This document shows positions 29,713 through 38,788 of a stretch of DNA of 64,000 nt, in pieces (the stretch's first letter is position 1; each line of letters starts with the position of its first letter). Made by a program: the position numbers and the translations under genes. Under the pieces are notes generated by a model. The model worked only from the letters and a program-made list of their open reading frames with translations. It did no database searches and was not told the origin of the DNA. The stretch is from Aeromonas allosaccharophila (lineage in GTDB: Bacteria > Pseudomonadota > Gammaproteobacteria > Enterobacterales > Aeromonadaceae), in assembly GCF_000819685.1 (NCBI RefSeq), contig NZ_CDBR01000005.1, positions 1 to 64,000 on the forward strand, in the 5' to 3' direction.

Positions 29713-30978
29713 TTATTGCCACGCCACCAGGTGATACTGCTTCTTGCCCCGGCGCAGCAGCAGGTAGCGGTCAAACAGCCGATCAGTGGCGCTCAGCTGT
29801 TCATCCTGCTTGAGCACACCATTGAGGCTGATGGCGCCCGCCGCCAGCAGTTCGCGGGCGATGCGCCTGGAGTTAGCCAGACCGCAGCTGACCAGCAGGC
29901 TGACCAGATCGGTCTCGCCGCTGACGGTGCTGCACGGCATGCCATCCTGCGCCAGCTGGGCCAGATCGCTCTCGCCGAGGCGGGCCACGTCGCCGCTAAA
30001 CAGCAGCTCGCTGATGCGCTGCACTGCCGCCAGCGCCGCCTTGCCGTGTACCAGCTCGGTCAGCTCGTTCGCCAACACCTGCTGGGCCTGCTTGCGCCCC
30101 TGCCGCTTCGCGTCTTCCGCCTCCAGTGCATCAATCTCGCTCAGCGACATAAAGCTGTAGTAGCGCAGGAAGCGGTAGACATCCTCATCCGCGGTGCCGA
30201 GCCAGAACTGGTAGAAGGCGTAAGGAGAGGTGAGCGCCGGATCGAGCCAGACCGCGCCCCCCTCGGTCTTGCCGAACTTGGTGCCGTCTGCCTTGGTGAT
30301 AAGGGGCAGGGTCATGCCGTGCACCTGAGCCTGATGGAGGCGACGGGTGAGATCCATGCCGCTGGTGATATTGCCCCACTGGTCGTTGCCGCCAATCTGC
30401 AGGGTGCAGCCGAGCCGCTGGTGCAGCACTGCAAAGTCGTAGGATTGCAGCAGAGCGTAAGAGAACTCGGTGAACGAGATGCCCTGATCCGGACGGGCCA
30501 GCCGCTGGCGCACCGACTCCCGCGCCAGCATGGCATTGACCGAGAAGTGCTTGCCGATATCCCGCAGAAAATCGAGGGCGGACATCTGCCCCATCCAGTC
30601 GCCATTGTTGACCAGTTGCGGGGCCGACAGGCCCTCATCGGCGGGCAGCAGCGCCCTGATCTGGGCAGACTGGCTGGCGACCCAACCCTGTACCGTGTCG
30701 GCACTATTGAGGCTGCGCTCGGTCGCCTTGAAGCTGGGGTCGCCGATAAGGCCGGTTGCCCCGCCCACCAGTGCCACCGGGGTGTGGCCCGCCAGCTGGA
30801 AGCGGCGCAGCATCAAGAGTGGCACCAGATGACCGATATGCAGGCTGCCGGCGGTGGGATCGAACCCGCAATAGACGGTGCGCGGGGTGGCAAGATGATC
30901 GGCCAGGGCCGCCGGGTCGGAATTTTGGGCCACAAGGCCGCGCTCGGTCAGCTCATCGAGCAGGTGGGGGTTGATCAT
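29713..30978 (-). CDS. tyrS: Tyrosyl-tRNA synthetase
   Basis: A 421-residue class I synthetase that charges tRNA-Tyr. The HIGH motif is at residues 47-50 (GSLHIGHL), and the second signature reads KFGKT in [14 protein letters not shown]. Tyr-binding residues are in [12 protein letters not shown] and [13 protein letters not shown]-terminal S4 RNA-binding domain is present ([20 protein letters not shown]). The frame extends to 31011, but the ATG at 30978 ([14 protein letters not shown]) matches the family start. It is monocistronic. Confidence 0.95.
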   Translation of the reverse strand: MINPHLLDELTERGLVAQNSDPAALADHLATPRTVYCGFDPTAGSLHIGHLVPLLMLRRFQLAGHTPVALVGGATGLIGDPSFKATERSLNSADTVQGWVASQSAQIRALLPADEGLSAPQLVNNGDWMGQMSALDFLRDIGKHFSVNAMLARESVRQRLARPDQGISFTEFSYALLQSYDFAVLHQRLGCTLQIGGNDQWGNITSGMDLTRRLHQAQVHGMTLPLITKADGTKFGKTEGGAVWLDPALTSPYAFYQFWLGTADEDVYRFLRYYSFMSLSEIDALEAEDAKRQGRKQAQQVLANELTELVHGKAALAAVQRISELLFSGDVARLGESDLAQLAQDGMPCSTVSGETDLVSLLVSCGLANSRRIARELLAAGAISLNGVLKQDEQLSATDRLFDRYLLLRRGKKQYHLVAWQ

Positions 30979-31124
30979 GGGTTCTCCAACAGCAGGGGGA
31001 AAAGCCGTCATCCTCGCCGTTCTGGCCGGTGGCGGATATGTCCCCTAAGGGACAGTTTTGCCACTCTCGTGCTAGCATTCAGCCATAGCGGGGAATCGCT
31101 CCCCGTCACCGGAAACGTGCCACC

Positions 31125-31973
31125 ATGACCCAGCCATTCACCACAGATGCCTTGACCCGCAGCATGACCGAGGTGGTCGATGCCCTGCACAGCAGCGCCT
31201 TTGCGGCGGCGCTGGTGCGGCTGATCCAGCAACAGGTGGCGTTTGATTGCGCCCTGCTGCTCGGGGTGGGGCAGCGCCCCGTCTACCTCTACGACAACCT
31301 CAATCATCAGCGGGCTCTGCTGTTTGACCGCTACCTCACCAGCCACTTCAGTCAGGATCCCTTTATGCAGGCGCTGGAGCAGGGCTTGCCTGCTGGCGTC
31401 TGGACCCTGGCGCAGGTCTCCCAAGGGCGGCTCGATCCCGAATATCGCTACCACTTCTATCAGGCTACCGGCTGGCAGGAGGAGGTGGGGCTGATCCTGC
31501 CGGTGCGGGACGGGCTGACGCTGATGCTGTTTCTGGGGCGACTCGACAAGCGCAGCACCCTCAGCCGTGACGAGCTGGCGAGGCTGGAGCAGCTGTTCCC
31601 GCTGGTACATTCGCTCTGCCGTCAGCAGTGGCGGCAGAGCCAGCCGCTGCTGGCCCAGAGCACTGCACTGCCCGACAGCGCCAGCCTCAAGAGTGCGGTG
31701 GAGCAAGCGATGGCGAGTGTCGGGGGGGATCTGCTCACCCGGCGTGAGCGGCAGGTGGCGGAGTTGCTGCTGCAGGGGCTGGATACCGAGGCGATTGCCG
31801 CGGAGCTCGGGATTGGCAGCGGCACGGTGAAGAATCACCGCAAGCATCTCTATGGCAAGCTGCGGCTCGGCTCGCGGGCCGAGCTGTTCAATCTCTTTCT
31901 GAACCACCTCATTACGGCGCCGGTGGAGGCATCCCCCGTTTCATCGATGGGAGATACAACGAGCCCGCCATAG
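31125..31973 (+). CDS. LuxR-family transcriptional regulator
   Basis: A 282-residue regulator. The C-terminal GerE/LuxR helix-turn-helix (about residues 203-262) reads LTRRERQVAELLLQGLDTEAIAAELGIGSGTVKNHRKHLYGKL. The N-terminal 150 residues look like a small GAF-like sensory fold (HFSQDPFMQALEQGLPAGVW, FYQATGWQEEVGLILPV). They lack the acyl-homoserine-lactone-binding signature of quorum LuxR proteins. It lies divergent from tyrS, and its target is unknown. Confidence 0.8.
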   Translation: MTQPFTTDALTRSMTEVVDALHSSAFAAALVRLIQQQVAFDCALLLGVGQRPVYLYDNLNHQRALLFDRYLTSHFSQDPFMQALEQGLPAGVWTLAQVSQGRLDPEYRYHFYQATGWQEEVGLILPVRDGLTLMLFLGRLDKRSTLSRDELARLEQLFPLVHSLCRQQWRQSQPLLAQSTALPDSASLKSAVEQAMASVGGDLLTRRERQVAELLLQGLDTEAIAAELGIGSGTVKNHRKHLYGKLRLGSRAELFNLFLNHLITAPVEASPVSSMGDTTSPP

Positions 31974-31985
31974 GGCGGGCCGGAG

Positions 31986-32771
31986 TTACTCGATGCGCGG
32001 GAGGGTGGGAGTGGTTTCGGGCAGGATACTGAGCAACTGGTAGCGCTTCATCAGCTGCTTGTATTCATCCCCCTGTTTGACCTTGTCCAGCGCCTGTTGC
32101 AGGCGGGCAACCTGTTGCTTGTCTGCCCTCAGGTTGAAGGCGAAGCAGTTATCCTGCTCTTCAATAATCGCGACGGTGACAAAATCCTCGCTGGGGAAAC
32201 CCAGCTCTTTGGCCTGATGGCGCAGCATCACCTCGTTGCCCGCCACCAGATCGGTGCGTGCCATGATGAGCTGGCGAACCACCTGATCCATGCGCTCCAC
32301 CGACATCATATTGCCCGGGCTGATCCCGCGGTTGAGCAGCAACTGCTCCCCGACATCCGCCTGCATCACGCCGATCTGCAGCTTGGCGAGATCCGCTTTG
32401 CTGGCCACTTTGGGAGCATCCTGCTTGCGGCCGACCAGCGCGACCCTGGAGTGGCTGATGGGGCAGACCCAGAGGAAGTGGGGATCCCGCTCCTTGGTGT
32501 GCGCCGTGGTAAAGAGCACGGCCTCTTGCTGCTGGGTCAGCAGATACCAGCCGCGGGCCCAGGGCAGAAAGTGGATGGGTTGCTCCGGCTCCCCCATTTC
32601 GCGCCACATCAGGCGCAGCAACTCGACCGCCAACCCCACAGGCTGACCATTTTTATCCTGGCCATTGAGCGGCATGTTCTGCTCCGAATAGTAGATAAGT
32701 GCCGAAGCCGGGAGCGCGATAAACAGGGCGAGAGAAGCGAGAGAAGCGAGAGCAGGGAGCAGACGACGCAT
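31986..32771 (-). CDS. Periplasmic substrate-binding protein (SBP_bac_3-like)
   Basis: A 261-residue exported protein with a signal peptide (MRRLLPALASLASLALFIALPASA). Its pattern fits the amino-acid-type family 3 binding fold (LIYYSEQNMPLNGQDKNGQPVGLAVELLRLMWREMG, then LQIGVMQADVGEQLL and a C-terminal YQLLS). No permease or ATPase gene is adjacent, so it may be an orphan receptor or sensor-type binding protein. AAGGAG precedes the start at 32771. Ligand unknown. Confidence 0.75.
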   Translation of the reverse strand: MRRLLPALASLASLALFIALPASALIYYSEQNMPLNGQDKNGQPVGLAVELLRLMWREMGEPEQPIHFLPWARGWYLLTQQQEAVLFTTAHTKERDPHFLWVCPISHSRVALVGRKQDAPKVASKADLAKLQIGVMQADVGEQLLLNRGISPGNMMSVERMDQVVRQLIMARTDLVAGNEVMLRHQAKELGFPSEDFVTVAIIEEQDNCFAFNLRADKQQVARLQQALDKVKQGDEYKQLMKRYQLLSILPETTPTLPRIE

Positions 32772-32848
32772 GATGCACTCCTTGTGCGGGTAGTTACCTA
32801 ACAGTCTATGTGGCCTTTTCCATAACGTCATGATCCGGTAGCGGGATA

Positions 32849-32876
32849 AAAAACAGGCCACCTTGCGGCGGCCTGT
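32849..32876 (-). terminator. Terminator downstream of the repeat lipoprotein
   Basis: On the minus strand ACAGGCC / GGCCTGT forms a stem followed by TTTTTT. Confidence 0.7.
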
Positions 32877-32880
32877 CGGT

Positions 32881-34113
32881 TTATTTGAGCAGGGCTTCCA
32901 TCTCTGCTTCTGCCTTGGCGCGAGCCTTGGCTTCCGCCGCTCTGGCTGCATCGGCAATGCTATCTCCGGCCGTATGGGATGCGGCACTGACGGCGTGCCG
33001 GGCTGGTTCGGCAACGGCCTTGGTTGCCTCTTGCGTCACGGTAGAGGTGGCACTACTGACGGCCTGTTTGGCAGGAACGGCAACAGCCTTGGTGGCTTCT
33101 TGGGCCGCGGCCGCAGCGGCGTTACTGACGGCTTGCTTGGCAGGAGCGGTAACGGCTTTGGTCGCTTCTTGTGTCACGGTCGCGGCAGCGCTGCTGACGG
33201 CTTGCTTGGCAGGAGCGGCAACGGCCTTGGTGGCTTCTTGCGTCGCGGCCGCAGTGGCACTGCTGACAGCCTGTTTGGCAGGCGCGGCAACGGCCTTGGT
33301 CGCTTCTTGGGTCGCGGCCGCAGCGGCGCTACTGACGGCTTGCTTGGCAGGAACGGTAACGGCCTTGGTGGCTCCTTGCGTCACGGTGGCAGCAGTGCTG
33401 CTCACCGCTTGCTTGGCTGGCGCAGTGACAGCGGTGGTTGCACTACGGGTCAGGTTGGTCGCGCTTTGGCTCACAGCTTGGGTGGCCTGCCCTGTGGTGT
33501 TGGCGGCTGCGCCGCTGATGGCCTGGCTAGCGCTGTTGGTCAGCGAACCGGTGACGCTGCGAGTCACTGTGCCCAGAGCGCTGCCAAGGGAGAAGGGGGA
33601 GGCGCCACTCTGACTGGTCGCCGCCCCGGTCAGGGCATTGGCCGCCGGGGTGAGCTGGCTGGTGGGGGTCTGCCAGCCCTGCATGGCGGTTGGCCAGGTC
33701 GGTGCCGTGCCCGCCAGATTTTCGCCGAAGGTCAGGGTGGTGCCATCCCCTTTTTGCAGCAATACCGACATCTGGTTGGTTTGCGAGTTCCACACCATCC
33801 CCGCCTGCTTGGCGATATCCGGCACCGGCGCATACTCGGAGACCACATAGAAAAGCGGCCCCTCCTGCTGTAACTTGTCGGAAGTCTTGAGCAATTGCAT
33901 GGTGCTGTCGTAGTTGGGGCCAAGGATGGCGGTCATCCGATCCTTGATCAGGGGTTGTTCGAACAGATTGACTTCGTTCGGGTCAAAGCCGACCAGCGGC
34001 TTGAGCAGGGCCCACATCAGCTGGCTGGTGGGGCTCATCATCAGCAATGGGGCAACGCAGGCGGACAACATCAGGCTCAGGCAGGCCGCCTGAAGCAACG
34101 GCATGATACGCAT
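32881..34113 (-). CDS. Lipoprotein with Ala-rich 23-residue tandem repeats
   Basis: A 410-residue protein whose signal peptide ends in the lipobox LSAC (Cys19). Residues about 20-160 form a globular region (FDPNEVNLFEQPLIKDRMTAILGPNYDS..., FYVVSEYAPVPDIAKQAGMVWNSQTNQMSVLLQKGDGTTL). A long Ala/Thr/Ser/Gln/Lys segment then holds six full repeats of a 23-residue unit (VxxPAKQAVSSxxxxxTQEATKA) plus a degenerate seventh, and a charged helical tail follows. The periodicity suits amphipathic helices that could span the periplasm or bind surfaces. The start at 34113 is chosen over a TTG at 34128; its ribosome site is weak. No family name can be assigned. Confidence 0.72.
   Translation of the reverse strand: MRIMPLLQAACLSLMLSACVAPLLMMSPTSQLMWALLKPLVGFDPNEVNLFEQPLIKDRMTAILGPNYDSTMQLLKTSDKLQQEGPLFYVVSEYAPVPDIAKQAGMVWNSQTNQMSVLLQKGDGTTLTFGENLAGTAPTWPTAMQGWQTPTSQLTPAANALTGAATSQSGASPFSLGSALGTVTRSVTGSLTNSASQAISGAAANTTGQATQAVSQSATNLTRSATTAVTAPAKQAVSSTAATVTQGATKAVTVPAKQAVSSAAAAATQEATKAVAAPAKQAVSSATAAATQEATKAVAAPAKQAVSSAAATVTQEATKAVTAPAKQAVSNAAAAAAQEATKAVAVPAKQAVSSATSTVTQEATKAVAEPARHAVSAASHTAGDSIADAARAAEAKARAKAEAEMEALLK
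32947..33429 (-). repeat. 69-bp tandem repeat array inside the lipoprotein gene
   Basis: Six in-frame 69-bp units from 33429 down to 33016, encoding V-x-x-PAKQAVSS...QEATKA, and a seventh diverged unit to 32947. Copies differ mainly at third positions and in the variable x residues, so copy number is likely to change by slippage or recombination. Confidence 0.85.
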
Positions 34114-34336
34114 TGGGATAATATCCAAATAACGATTTGATAAATAAGGTTATATTTTGTCAGGAAGTGACAAATTCACCGGAAGTTTGCGGGTGGCAGC
34201 GAGAGCCTGCCCGCAGGCGCTGGCAGGCTACCATATTGGTTCCACAATGCCAGCAGGCCGTATGATTGTCAGTCAAGTAAACCCCGGCGCTGGTCGATTC
34301 TTCGAGAGTGCCCCGCATCGAAACAGGATCCATCCC

Positions 34337-34654
34337 ATGAGAAATTTACTGCTCTGCCTGCTGGCCTCCCTCTGGCTCGCTCCCGCCCTGGCTGCGTCCA
34401 ACACCACTGTGGTAGGCGAGTCTGCCAGTCCCGAGCTGGTGCTGCCGCTGGGTTCGCTGCCCGAGCGGGTCTGCTGGTTTGCCGATCAGAAATATTCCGA
34501 AGGGGCCCGCATTCTGCAGGGTGATATCTGGCTGGAGTGCGGCCCGCTCAACGATCTCGAGAGCAATGGCCCGCTGGCATGGCGTTCTCCTACGGTGGTG
34601 TTGCCTGCCACTCGTGGGGCAAAAGATCAGAAGACGATTTCCGTGGGTCAGTGA
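34337..34654 (+). CDS. DUF1496 family periplasmic protein (YnjH-like)
   Basis: A 105-residue exported protein with signal peptide MRNLLLCLLASLWLAPALAA. The family block ERVCWFADQKYSEGARILQGDIWLEC contains two Cys residues that could form a disulfide. This matches the DUF1496 pattern (Cys-x-aromatic-x-Asp-Gln-x-Tyr-Ser-x-Gly-Ala). Function unknown. The ATG at 34337 has AGGA 8-9 nt upstream; the longer frame from 34157 has no signal peptide at its start. Confidence 0.72.
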   Translation: MRNLLLCLLASLWLAPALAASNTTVVGESASPELVLPLGSLPERVCWFADQKYSEGARILQGDIWLECGPLNDLESNGPLAWRSPTVVLPATRGAKDQKTISVGQ

Positions 34655-34739
34655 GGCTTTTCTTGATCCAGCTAAAGACATGGACGTGATCCCTGTCGCA
34701 TAATGCAGCTCCTTTCTTCTCTTGGCTGGAACCTAAGAA

Positions 34740-34847
34740 ATGGCTCGTCGCTCTTCCAATGCACAACGTCGTCGCAGTAGCTGGTGGTACAAACGCTTGT
34801 TGGCAAGGGAGCGGGAAGAGCGCGAAGCGCGTTCCGTCCGGGATTGA
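34740..34847 (+). CDS. Tiny Arg-rich protein, hypothetical
   Basis: A 35-residue ORF (MARRSSNAQRRRSSWWYKRL... ending REARSVRD). It is strongly basic at the N-terminus with a WWYK centre and a charged Arg/Glu tail. It lies in the gap after the DUF1496 gene, with a -10-like CATAAT at 34700-34705 upstream and a clean terminator 16 bp downstream, so it looks like a small transcription unit. The ribosome site is weak (CTGGA about 9-10 nt upstream). It may be a nucleic-acid-binding or ribosome-associated peptide, or not expressed. Confidence 0.4.
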   Translation: MARRSSNAQRRRSSWWYKRLLAREREEREARSVRD

Positions 34848-34857
34848 TACAGCATTG

Positions 34858-34884
34858 AAAAGACGGAGCCTTTGGCTCCGTTTT
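34858..34884 (+). terminator. Terminator after the tiny basic ORF
   Basis: Stem ACGGAGCC / GGCTCCGT with a 3-nt loop followed by TTTTCT. Confidence 0.8.
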
Positions 34885-34910
34885 CTATTTATCATCGTCA
34901 GCATCATGAC

Positions 34911-34937
34911 AACGGGGGCCATCAGGCCCCCGTTTTG
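34911..34937. terminator. Terminator downstream of the catalase gene (bidirectional)
   Basis: Stem AACGGGGGCC / GGCCCCCGTT with an ATCA loop and T/A runs on both sides. Confidence 0.8.
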
Positions 34938-34964
34938 CTTTTGCAGATTTTTCCTTCTTGCGGC

Positions 34965-36413
34965 TTAGCGCTGCAAGGCGGCCAGTGCCAGTTCGACTCG
35001 TTTGGCGTACTCGGGGTCGGCTTGCTCGAAGTGCTTGAGCTGGGCCGCGACGATGGCGTCATCCTCCACATTGATGAGAGAGCGGGCCAGGTTGGCGGCG
35101 AGCCGTGAACGCTGCCCCTCGTCCATGATCCGGAACAGGTTGCCCGGCTGGCTGTAGTAGTCGCTGTCGTAGTCACGAAAATCGTAGTGCAGGGCGGCCC
35201 CTTCCAGACTCAGTGCCGGTTCGTGCTGCTCGCTCGGCTGCTGGGTACCGAAACGGTTAGGTTGATAGTTGGGGCTGGCGCCGCCATTGCTGTCTGCCCG
35301 CATGGCACCGTCACGATGGGCGCCGTGATGGAACGGGCAGCGCGGGGCATTGACCGGCAGCAGGCCGTGGTTGACGCCGAGGCGATAGCGCTGGGTGTCA
35401 CCGTAGGAGAAGAGCCGCCCTTGCAACATGCGATCCGGCGAGAAGCCGATTCCGGGCACCACGTTGGCCGGGGTAAAGGCGGCCTGCTCCACATGGGCGA
35501 AGTAGTTGTCCGGGTTCTGGTTGAGCTCCAGCACGCCCACCGGGATTAGCGGGTAGTCGCTGTGCGGCCACACCTTGGTGAGGTCGAACGGGTGGATGTT
35601 GTAAGTCTGGGCGTCGGCCTCCGGCATCACCTGCACATAGACCTTCCAGCGCGGGAAGTCGCCCCGCTCGATGGCGTTGAACAGGTCCGCCTGACTGGTC
35701 TCCCGATCCTGCCCGACGGCGGTGGCGGCCTCTTCATCGGTGTAGAAGCTGTGGCCCTGCTCGGTCTTGAAGTGGAACTTGACCCAGAAGCGCTCGTTCG
35801 CGTCGTTGATAAAGCTGAAGGTGTGGCTGCCGTAGCCGTTCATCTCCCGCAGGCTCTTGGGGATGCCGCGATCGCTGAACAGTATGGTGACCTGATGCAG
35901 GGACTCGGGATGGCGAGACCAGAAGTCCCAGGCGGCGGTGGCGCTGCGCAGGTTGGTGCGCGGATCCCGCTTCTGGGTGTGGATGAAGTCGGGGAATTTC
36001 AGCGGATCGCGGATGAAAAAGACCGGGGTGTTGTTGCCCACCAGATCCCAGTTGCCCTGCTCGGTGTAGAACTTGAGGGCGAAGCCGCGCACGTCGCGCT
36101 CGGCATCGGCGGCGCCCTTCTCGCCTGCCACGGTGGAGAAGCGCAGGAACACCGGGGTCTGCTTGCCGATGGCGTTGAACAGGTCGGCCTTGCTGAATTG
36201 GCTGATGTCGTGGGTCACGGTAAAGGTGCCGTAGGCGCCCGAGCCCTTAGCGTGAACCACCCGCTCGGGAATGCGCTCGCGGTCGAAGTGGGCGAGTTTC
36301 TCCATCAACCAGATATCTTGCATCAGGATGGGGCCGCGCGGGCCAGCGGTGAGGCTGTTGTTGTTGTCGACGACGGGGGCACCGTTGGCGCTGTGCAGGG
36401 TCTTGTCAGTCAT
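34965..36413 (-). CDS. katA: Catalase, clade 3 small-subunit type
   Basis: A 482-residue haem catalase. The distal His is in [16 protein letters not shown] (His of VVHAKG), the conserved Asn is in [16 protein letters not shown], and the proximal Tyr is in [14 protein letters not shown]. Length and the N-terminus fit clade 3 enzymes without an extra C-terminal flavodoxin-like domain. It degrades hydrogen peroxide in the cytoplasm. With katG at 24267 this segment holds two distinct peroxide-removing enzymes. AAGGAG lies 8 nt before the start. Confidence 0.94.
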   Translation of the reverse strand: MTDKTLHSANGAPVVDNNNSLTAGPRGPILMQDIWLMEKLAHFDRERIPERVVHAKGSGAYGTFTVTHDISQFSKADLFNAIGKQTPVFLRFSTVAGEKGAADAERDVRGFALKFYTEQGNWDLVGNNTPVFFIRDPLKFPDFIHTQKRDPRTNLRSATAAWDFWSRHPESLHQVTILFSDRGIPKSLREMNGYGSHTFSFINDANERFWVKFHFKTEQGHSFYTDEEAATAVGQDRETSQADLFNAIERGDFPRWKVYVQVMPEADAQTYNIHPFDLTKVWPHSDYPLIPVGVLELNQNPDNYFAHVEQAAFTPANVVPGIGFSPDRMLQGRLFSYGDTQRYRLGVNHGLLPVNAPRCPFHHGAHRDGAMRADSNGGASPNYQPNRFGTQQPSEQHEPALSLEGAALHYDFRDYDSDYYSQPGNLFRIMDEGQRSRLAANLARSLINVEDDAIVAAQLKHFEQADPEYAKRVELALAALQR

Positions 36414-36574
36414 GGCTTCTCTCCTTGTTGATATGGGGCCAGCCTACGGATCTGCGCTTTGATCGGCCAATGGGCCTTTCCTCGTCCTTTGATAGGCAAG
36501 ACAAATGGGTGCGGATAGGGGATGTTTCACTGCGCCGGATATTGCATGATGGAGGCTTCGAGAAGGAGCCTCAT

Positions 36575-37072
36575 ATGCAGATTACTATCCGTCATGCCGA
36601 ACCCGCCGATGCCGCCGCCTTGCAGGAGCTCTACGCCATGCCCAATGCCCAGGCGGGCACGTTGCAACTGCCTTTTCCGACCTTGGGGCTGTGGCAACAG
36701 CGGCTGGAACAGAGCGGTGTGGTGGCACTGGTCGCCGAGGTTGACGGCCTGCTGGTAGGCCAGCTCTCGCTGCTGGTTGAGCCCAATCCGAGACGCAAGC
36801 ATGTGGCCGGTATCGGTATGGGAGTGCGGGATGACTGGGCTGGCAAGGGGGTGGGCTCTGCCCTGATGGCTGCGGCGCTGGATCTGGCAGATAACTGGCT
36901 CAACCTGCACCGGATTGAACTGACCGTCTATACCGACAATGAGGCCGCACAGGCGCTCTATCGCAAGTTCGGTTTCACTCAGGAGGGGCTGGCCCGCGAC
37001 TATGCCTTCCGGCAGGGACGCTATGTGGATGTGTTCCATATGGCCAGAGTGGCGGGGGGCGCCAGTCGCTAA
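36575..37072 (+). CDS. GNAT N-acetyltransferase, YhhY/AaaT-like
   Basis: A 165-residue acetyltransferase. The acetyl-CoA loop is VRDDWAGKGVGSALM (R/Q-x-x-G-x-G/A pattern), followed by RIELTVYTDNEAAQALYRKFGFTQEG. The opening ITIRHAEPADAAALQELYAMPNAQAGTLQLPFP and the ending YVDVFHMARV closely resemble E. coli YhhY, an L-amino-acid N-acetyltransferase. AAGGAG lies 6 nt upstream of the ATG at 36575. The next gene starts 5 bp after its stop, so they form an operon. Confidence 0.83.
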   Translation: MQITIRHAEPADAAALQELYAMPNAQAGTLQLPFPTLGLWQQRLEQSGVVALVAEVDGLLVGQLSLLVEPNPRRKHVAGIGMGVRDDWAGKGVGSALMAAALDLADNWLNLHRIELTVYTDNEAAQALYRKFGFTQEGLARDYAFRQGRYVDVFHMARVAGGASR

Positions 37073-37076
37073 CAGC

Positions 37077-37931
37077 ATGGTCGATTATCAGGCCAGATTG
37101 CGTCCGGTGATCCGGGCGCTGGAGCAGAATCCCGAGCTCTGCCTCAGCGAGGCGGCCTGTCTCGCTTCACTCTCCAGCTATCACTTTCATCGGGTCTTTA
37201 CCGCCGTCACCGGCGAAACTCCAGCCGAGATGCAGCGCCGCCTGCGGCTGGAGCGGGCAGCCCGCTCTCTTTGCTACAGCCGGGATCCGGTGACCGAGAT
37301 AGCCTTCTCGGCCGGTTTTGCCAGCTCGCAGGCCTTTGCCAAGGCGTTTCGCAAGCAGTTTGCCATGACGCCGGGGGCGCTGCGCCAGCAACCCTCACTG
37401 CTGCAACTGAGCAAGAATGGACACGCCGTTGCCCGCGAGGCTGGTTATGCTGAAAGCCGTTCCCATGAAAGGAGGCAACCGATGAAAAGCGAACAGATGG
37501 CCCCGAGCACCCTGGCCTATATCCGGGTGACCGGCCCTTACGGCACCGGCTACGAGCCGGTGTGTGACCAGCTCTACCAGTGGTCTGCCGAGCAGGGGCT
37601 GGCCGAGGGGGAGTGGATCTTCATCTACCACGACAACCCCGAAATCACCGCGTCCCAGCAGTGCCGCACCGATATCTGCGTCACCGTTCCTGCTGGTACC
37701 AAAGGCAGCGGCAATGTGGAGATCCAGCAGCTGGCGGGCGGCCGTTATGGCCAGTCACGTTTCACCGTGACCGACCCGGCCCAATATCCCGCGCTCTGGC
37801 AGCAACATATCGGTGAGGTGGTAGCGGCCGGTTTCGAATTTGATGATCGACCCTGTTTCGAGCTCTATCACAGCTTCGATCCGGTGACCAAGGTCGCGGA
37901 TGTAAGCTTCTGCTCCAGCCTCAAGGGGTAG
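37077..37931 (+). CDS. AraC-family regulator with GyrI-like effector domain
   Basis: A 284-residue protein in the Rob/SbmC style. The N-terminal 110 residues hold two helix-turn-helix units (LCLSEAACLASLSSYHFHRVFTAVTGETPAEMQRRLRLERAARSL and VTEIAFSAGFASSQAFAKAFRKQFAMTPGAL). Residues about 137-284 form a GyrI/SbmC-like drug-binding domain (TLAYIRVTGPYGTGYEPVCDQLYQW). The linker contains an internal Met with an AGGAGG-like site (37482), so a free GyrI-domain product could also be made. It is co-transcribed with the acetyltransferase and may regulate it in response to a small molecule. Ligand unknown. Confidence 0.84.
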   Translation: MVDYQARLRPVIRALEQNPELCLSEAACLASLSSYHFHRVFTAVTGETPAEMQRRLRLERAARSLCYSRDPVTEIAFSAGFASSQAFAKAFRKQFAMTPGALRQQPSLLQLSKNGHAVAREAGYAESRSHERRQPMKSEQMAPSTLAYIRVTGPYGTGYEPVCDQLYQWSAEQGLAEGEWIFIYHDNPEITASQQCRTDICVTVPAGTKGSGNVEIQQLAGGRYGQSRFTVTDPAQYPALWQQHIGEVVAAGFEFDDRPCFELYHSFDPVTKVADVSFCSSLKG

Positions 37932-37965
37932 GGGCGGGAGAGCAAAACGGGTTTGTGCAGAAACG

Positions 37966-37993
37966 AGAGAGCCGGACAGTGTCCGGCTCTTTT
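37966..37993. terminator. Terminator after the AraC/GyrI gene
   Basis: Stem AGAGCCGGAC / GTCCGGCTCT followed by TTTT; probably serves the convergent SieB-like gene as well. Confidence 0.82.
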
Positions 37994-38016
37994 GCATCTG
38001 GCGGTTGGGGCTGCGG

Positions 38017-38604
38017 TTAGCGCTGGAACCCCTTCTGGGCGAACTTGGGACGGGCATTCATGATCTGCTCCACCTGCTCGTCGCTCATCTTGCCACGCGA
38101 CAGTCCCAGCACCTTGTAGGTGAGCAGCGGTCGGGCGGGCAGGGCGATCATCAGGGCGCGGATCTGGTTCTCGTCATCCTTCTCCCGGGTCGGCTTGCCG
38201 TAGGCGTAGGTGAGGACGCCGGCATCCATCAGGTTTTTGACGGCGGGCTCGGTGATCGGCAAGTTTATGACGCTTTTACGCTGCAGCACGAATTCGCGCA
38301 GCACCGCTTTCTCGTTGAAGTCGAGGAAGCCGATCATCTGGGCCAGCTGGTCTTGCTGACGGCGCGCCTGCCACTCTTCGCACGCCCACTCCCAAGCGAT
38401 CAGGAAGCCCTGACTGCAGAAGTAGGAGATGGCGATCAGCATGCCGACCCCCAGCCAGGCCGCATGATCCGCAGCCCACTGGCTGACGGCCCCTTTCATC
38501 AGCCCGGCCGGAAACAGCAGAATGATGCTGCAGCAGAGCAACAACCATACCATCAGCCAATTGAGGCGGTTCAGTTGATAGAAATGTTGGATCCACCGTT
38601 TCAT
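38017..38604 (-). CDS. Superinfection-exclusion-B (SieB)-like membrane protein
   Basis: A 195-residue protein with two membrane helices (about 16-35 and 48-70) and a cytoplasmic C-terminal domain (LAQMIGFLDFNEKAVLREFVLQRKSVINLPITEPAVKNLMDAGVLTYAYG). That domain has a wHTH-like shape seen in the SieB family named after the lambda superinfection-exclusion protein. In chromosomes the role is usually unknown. GC content is like the core, so it does not look newly acquired. The start is at 38604, and it is convergent with the AraC gene. Confidence 0.65.
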   Translation of the reverse strand: MKRWIQHFYQLNRLNWLMVWLLLCCSIILLFPAGLMKGAVSQWAADHAAWLGVGMLIAISYFCSQGFLIAWEWACEEWQARRQQDQLAQMIGFLDFNEKAVLREFVLQRKSVINLPITEPAVKNLMDAGVLTYAYGKPTREKDDENQIRALMIALPARPLLTYKVLGLSRGKMSDEQVEQIMNARPKFAQKGFQR

Positions 38605-38711
38605 TGTTCATCCTTCCCAAACTGTTGTGGATAGTGAACTACCTACAGCAATCGGTGTGCCAACAGCGCAATGGCGGCGGGGAGAGGGCGCTGGCGAGGT
38701 TACATTCCCTT

Positions 38712-38743
38712 ACAAATTATTGAATTAATTGTCATTAATTTGT
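38712..38743. promoter_or_regulatory. AT-rich dyad upstream of the manganese riboswitch
   Basis: ACAAATTA (38712-38719) and TAATTTGT (38736-38743) form a perfect 8-bp inverted repeat with a 16-bp spacer. It lies in the AT-rich promoter region shared by the SieB-like gene and the riboswitch-controlled exchanger. It could be a regulator site; which protein binds is unknown. Confidence 0.3.
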
Positions 38744-38788
38744 CTTGTGAGGCGGCGGTCGAGTTGGTAAAACGTCCCCTCAGTCATT

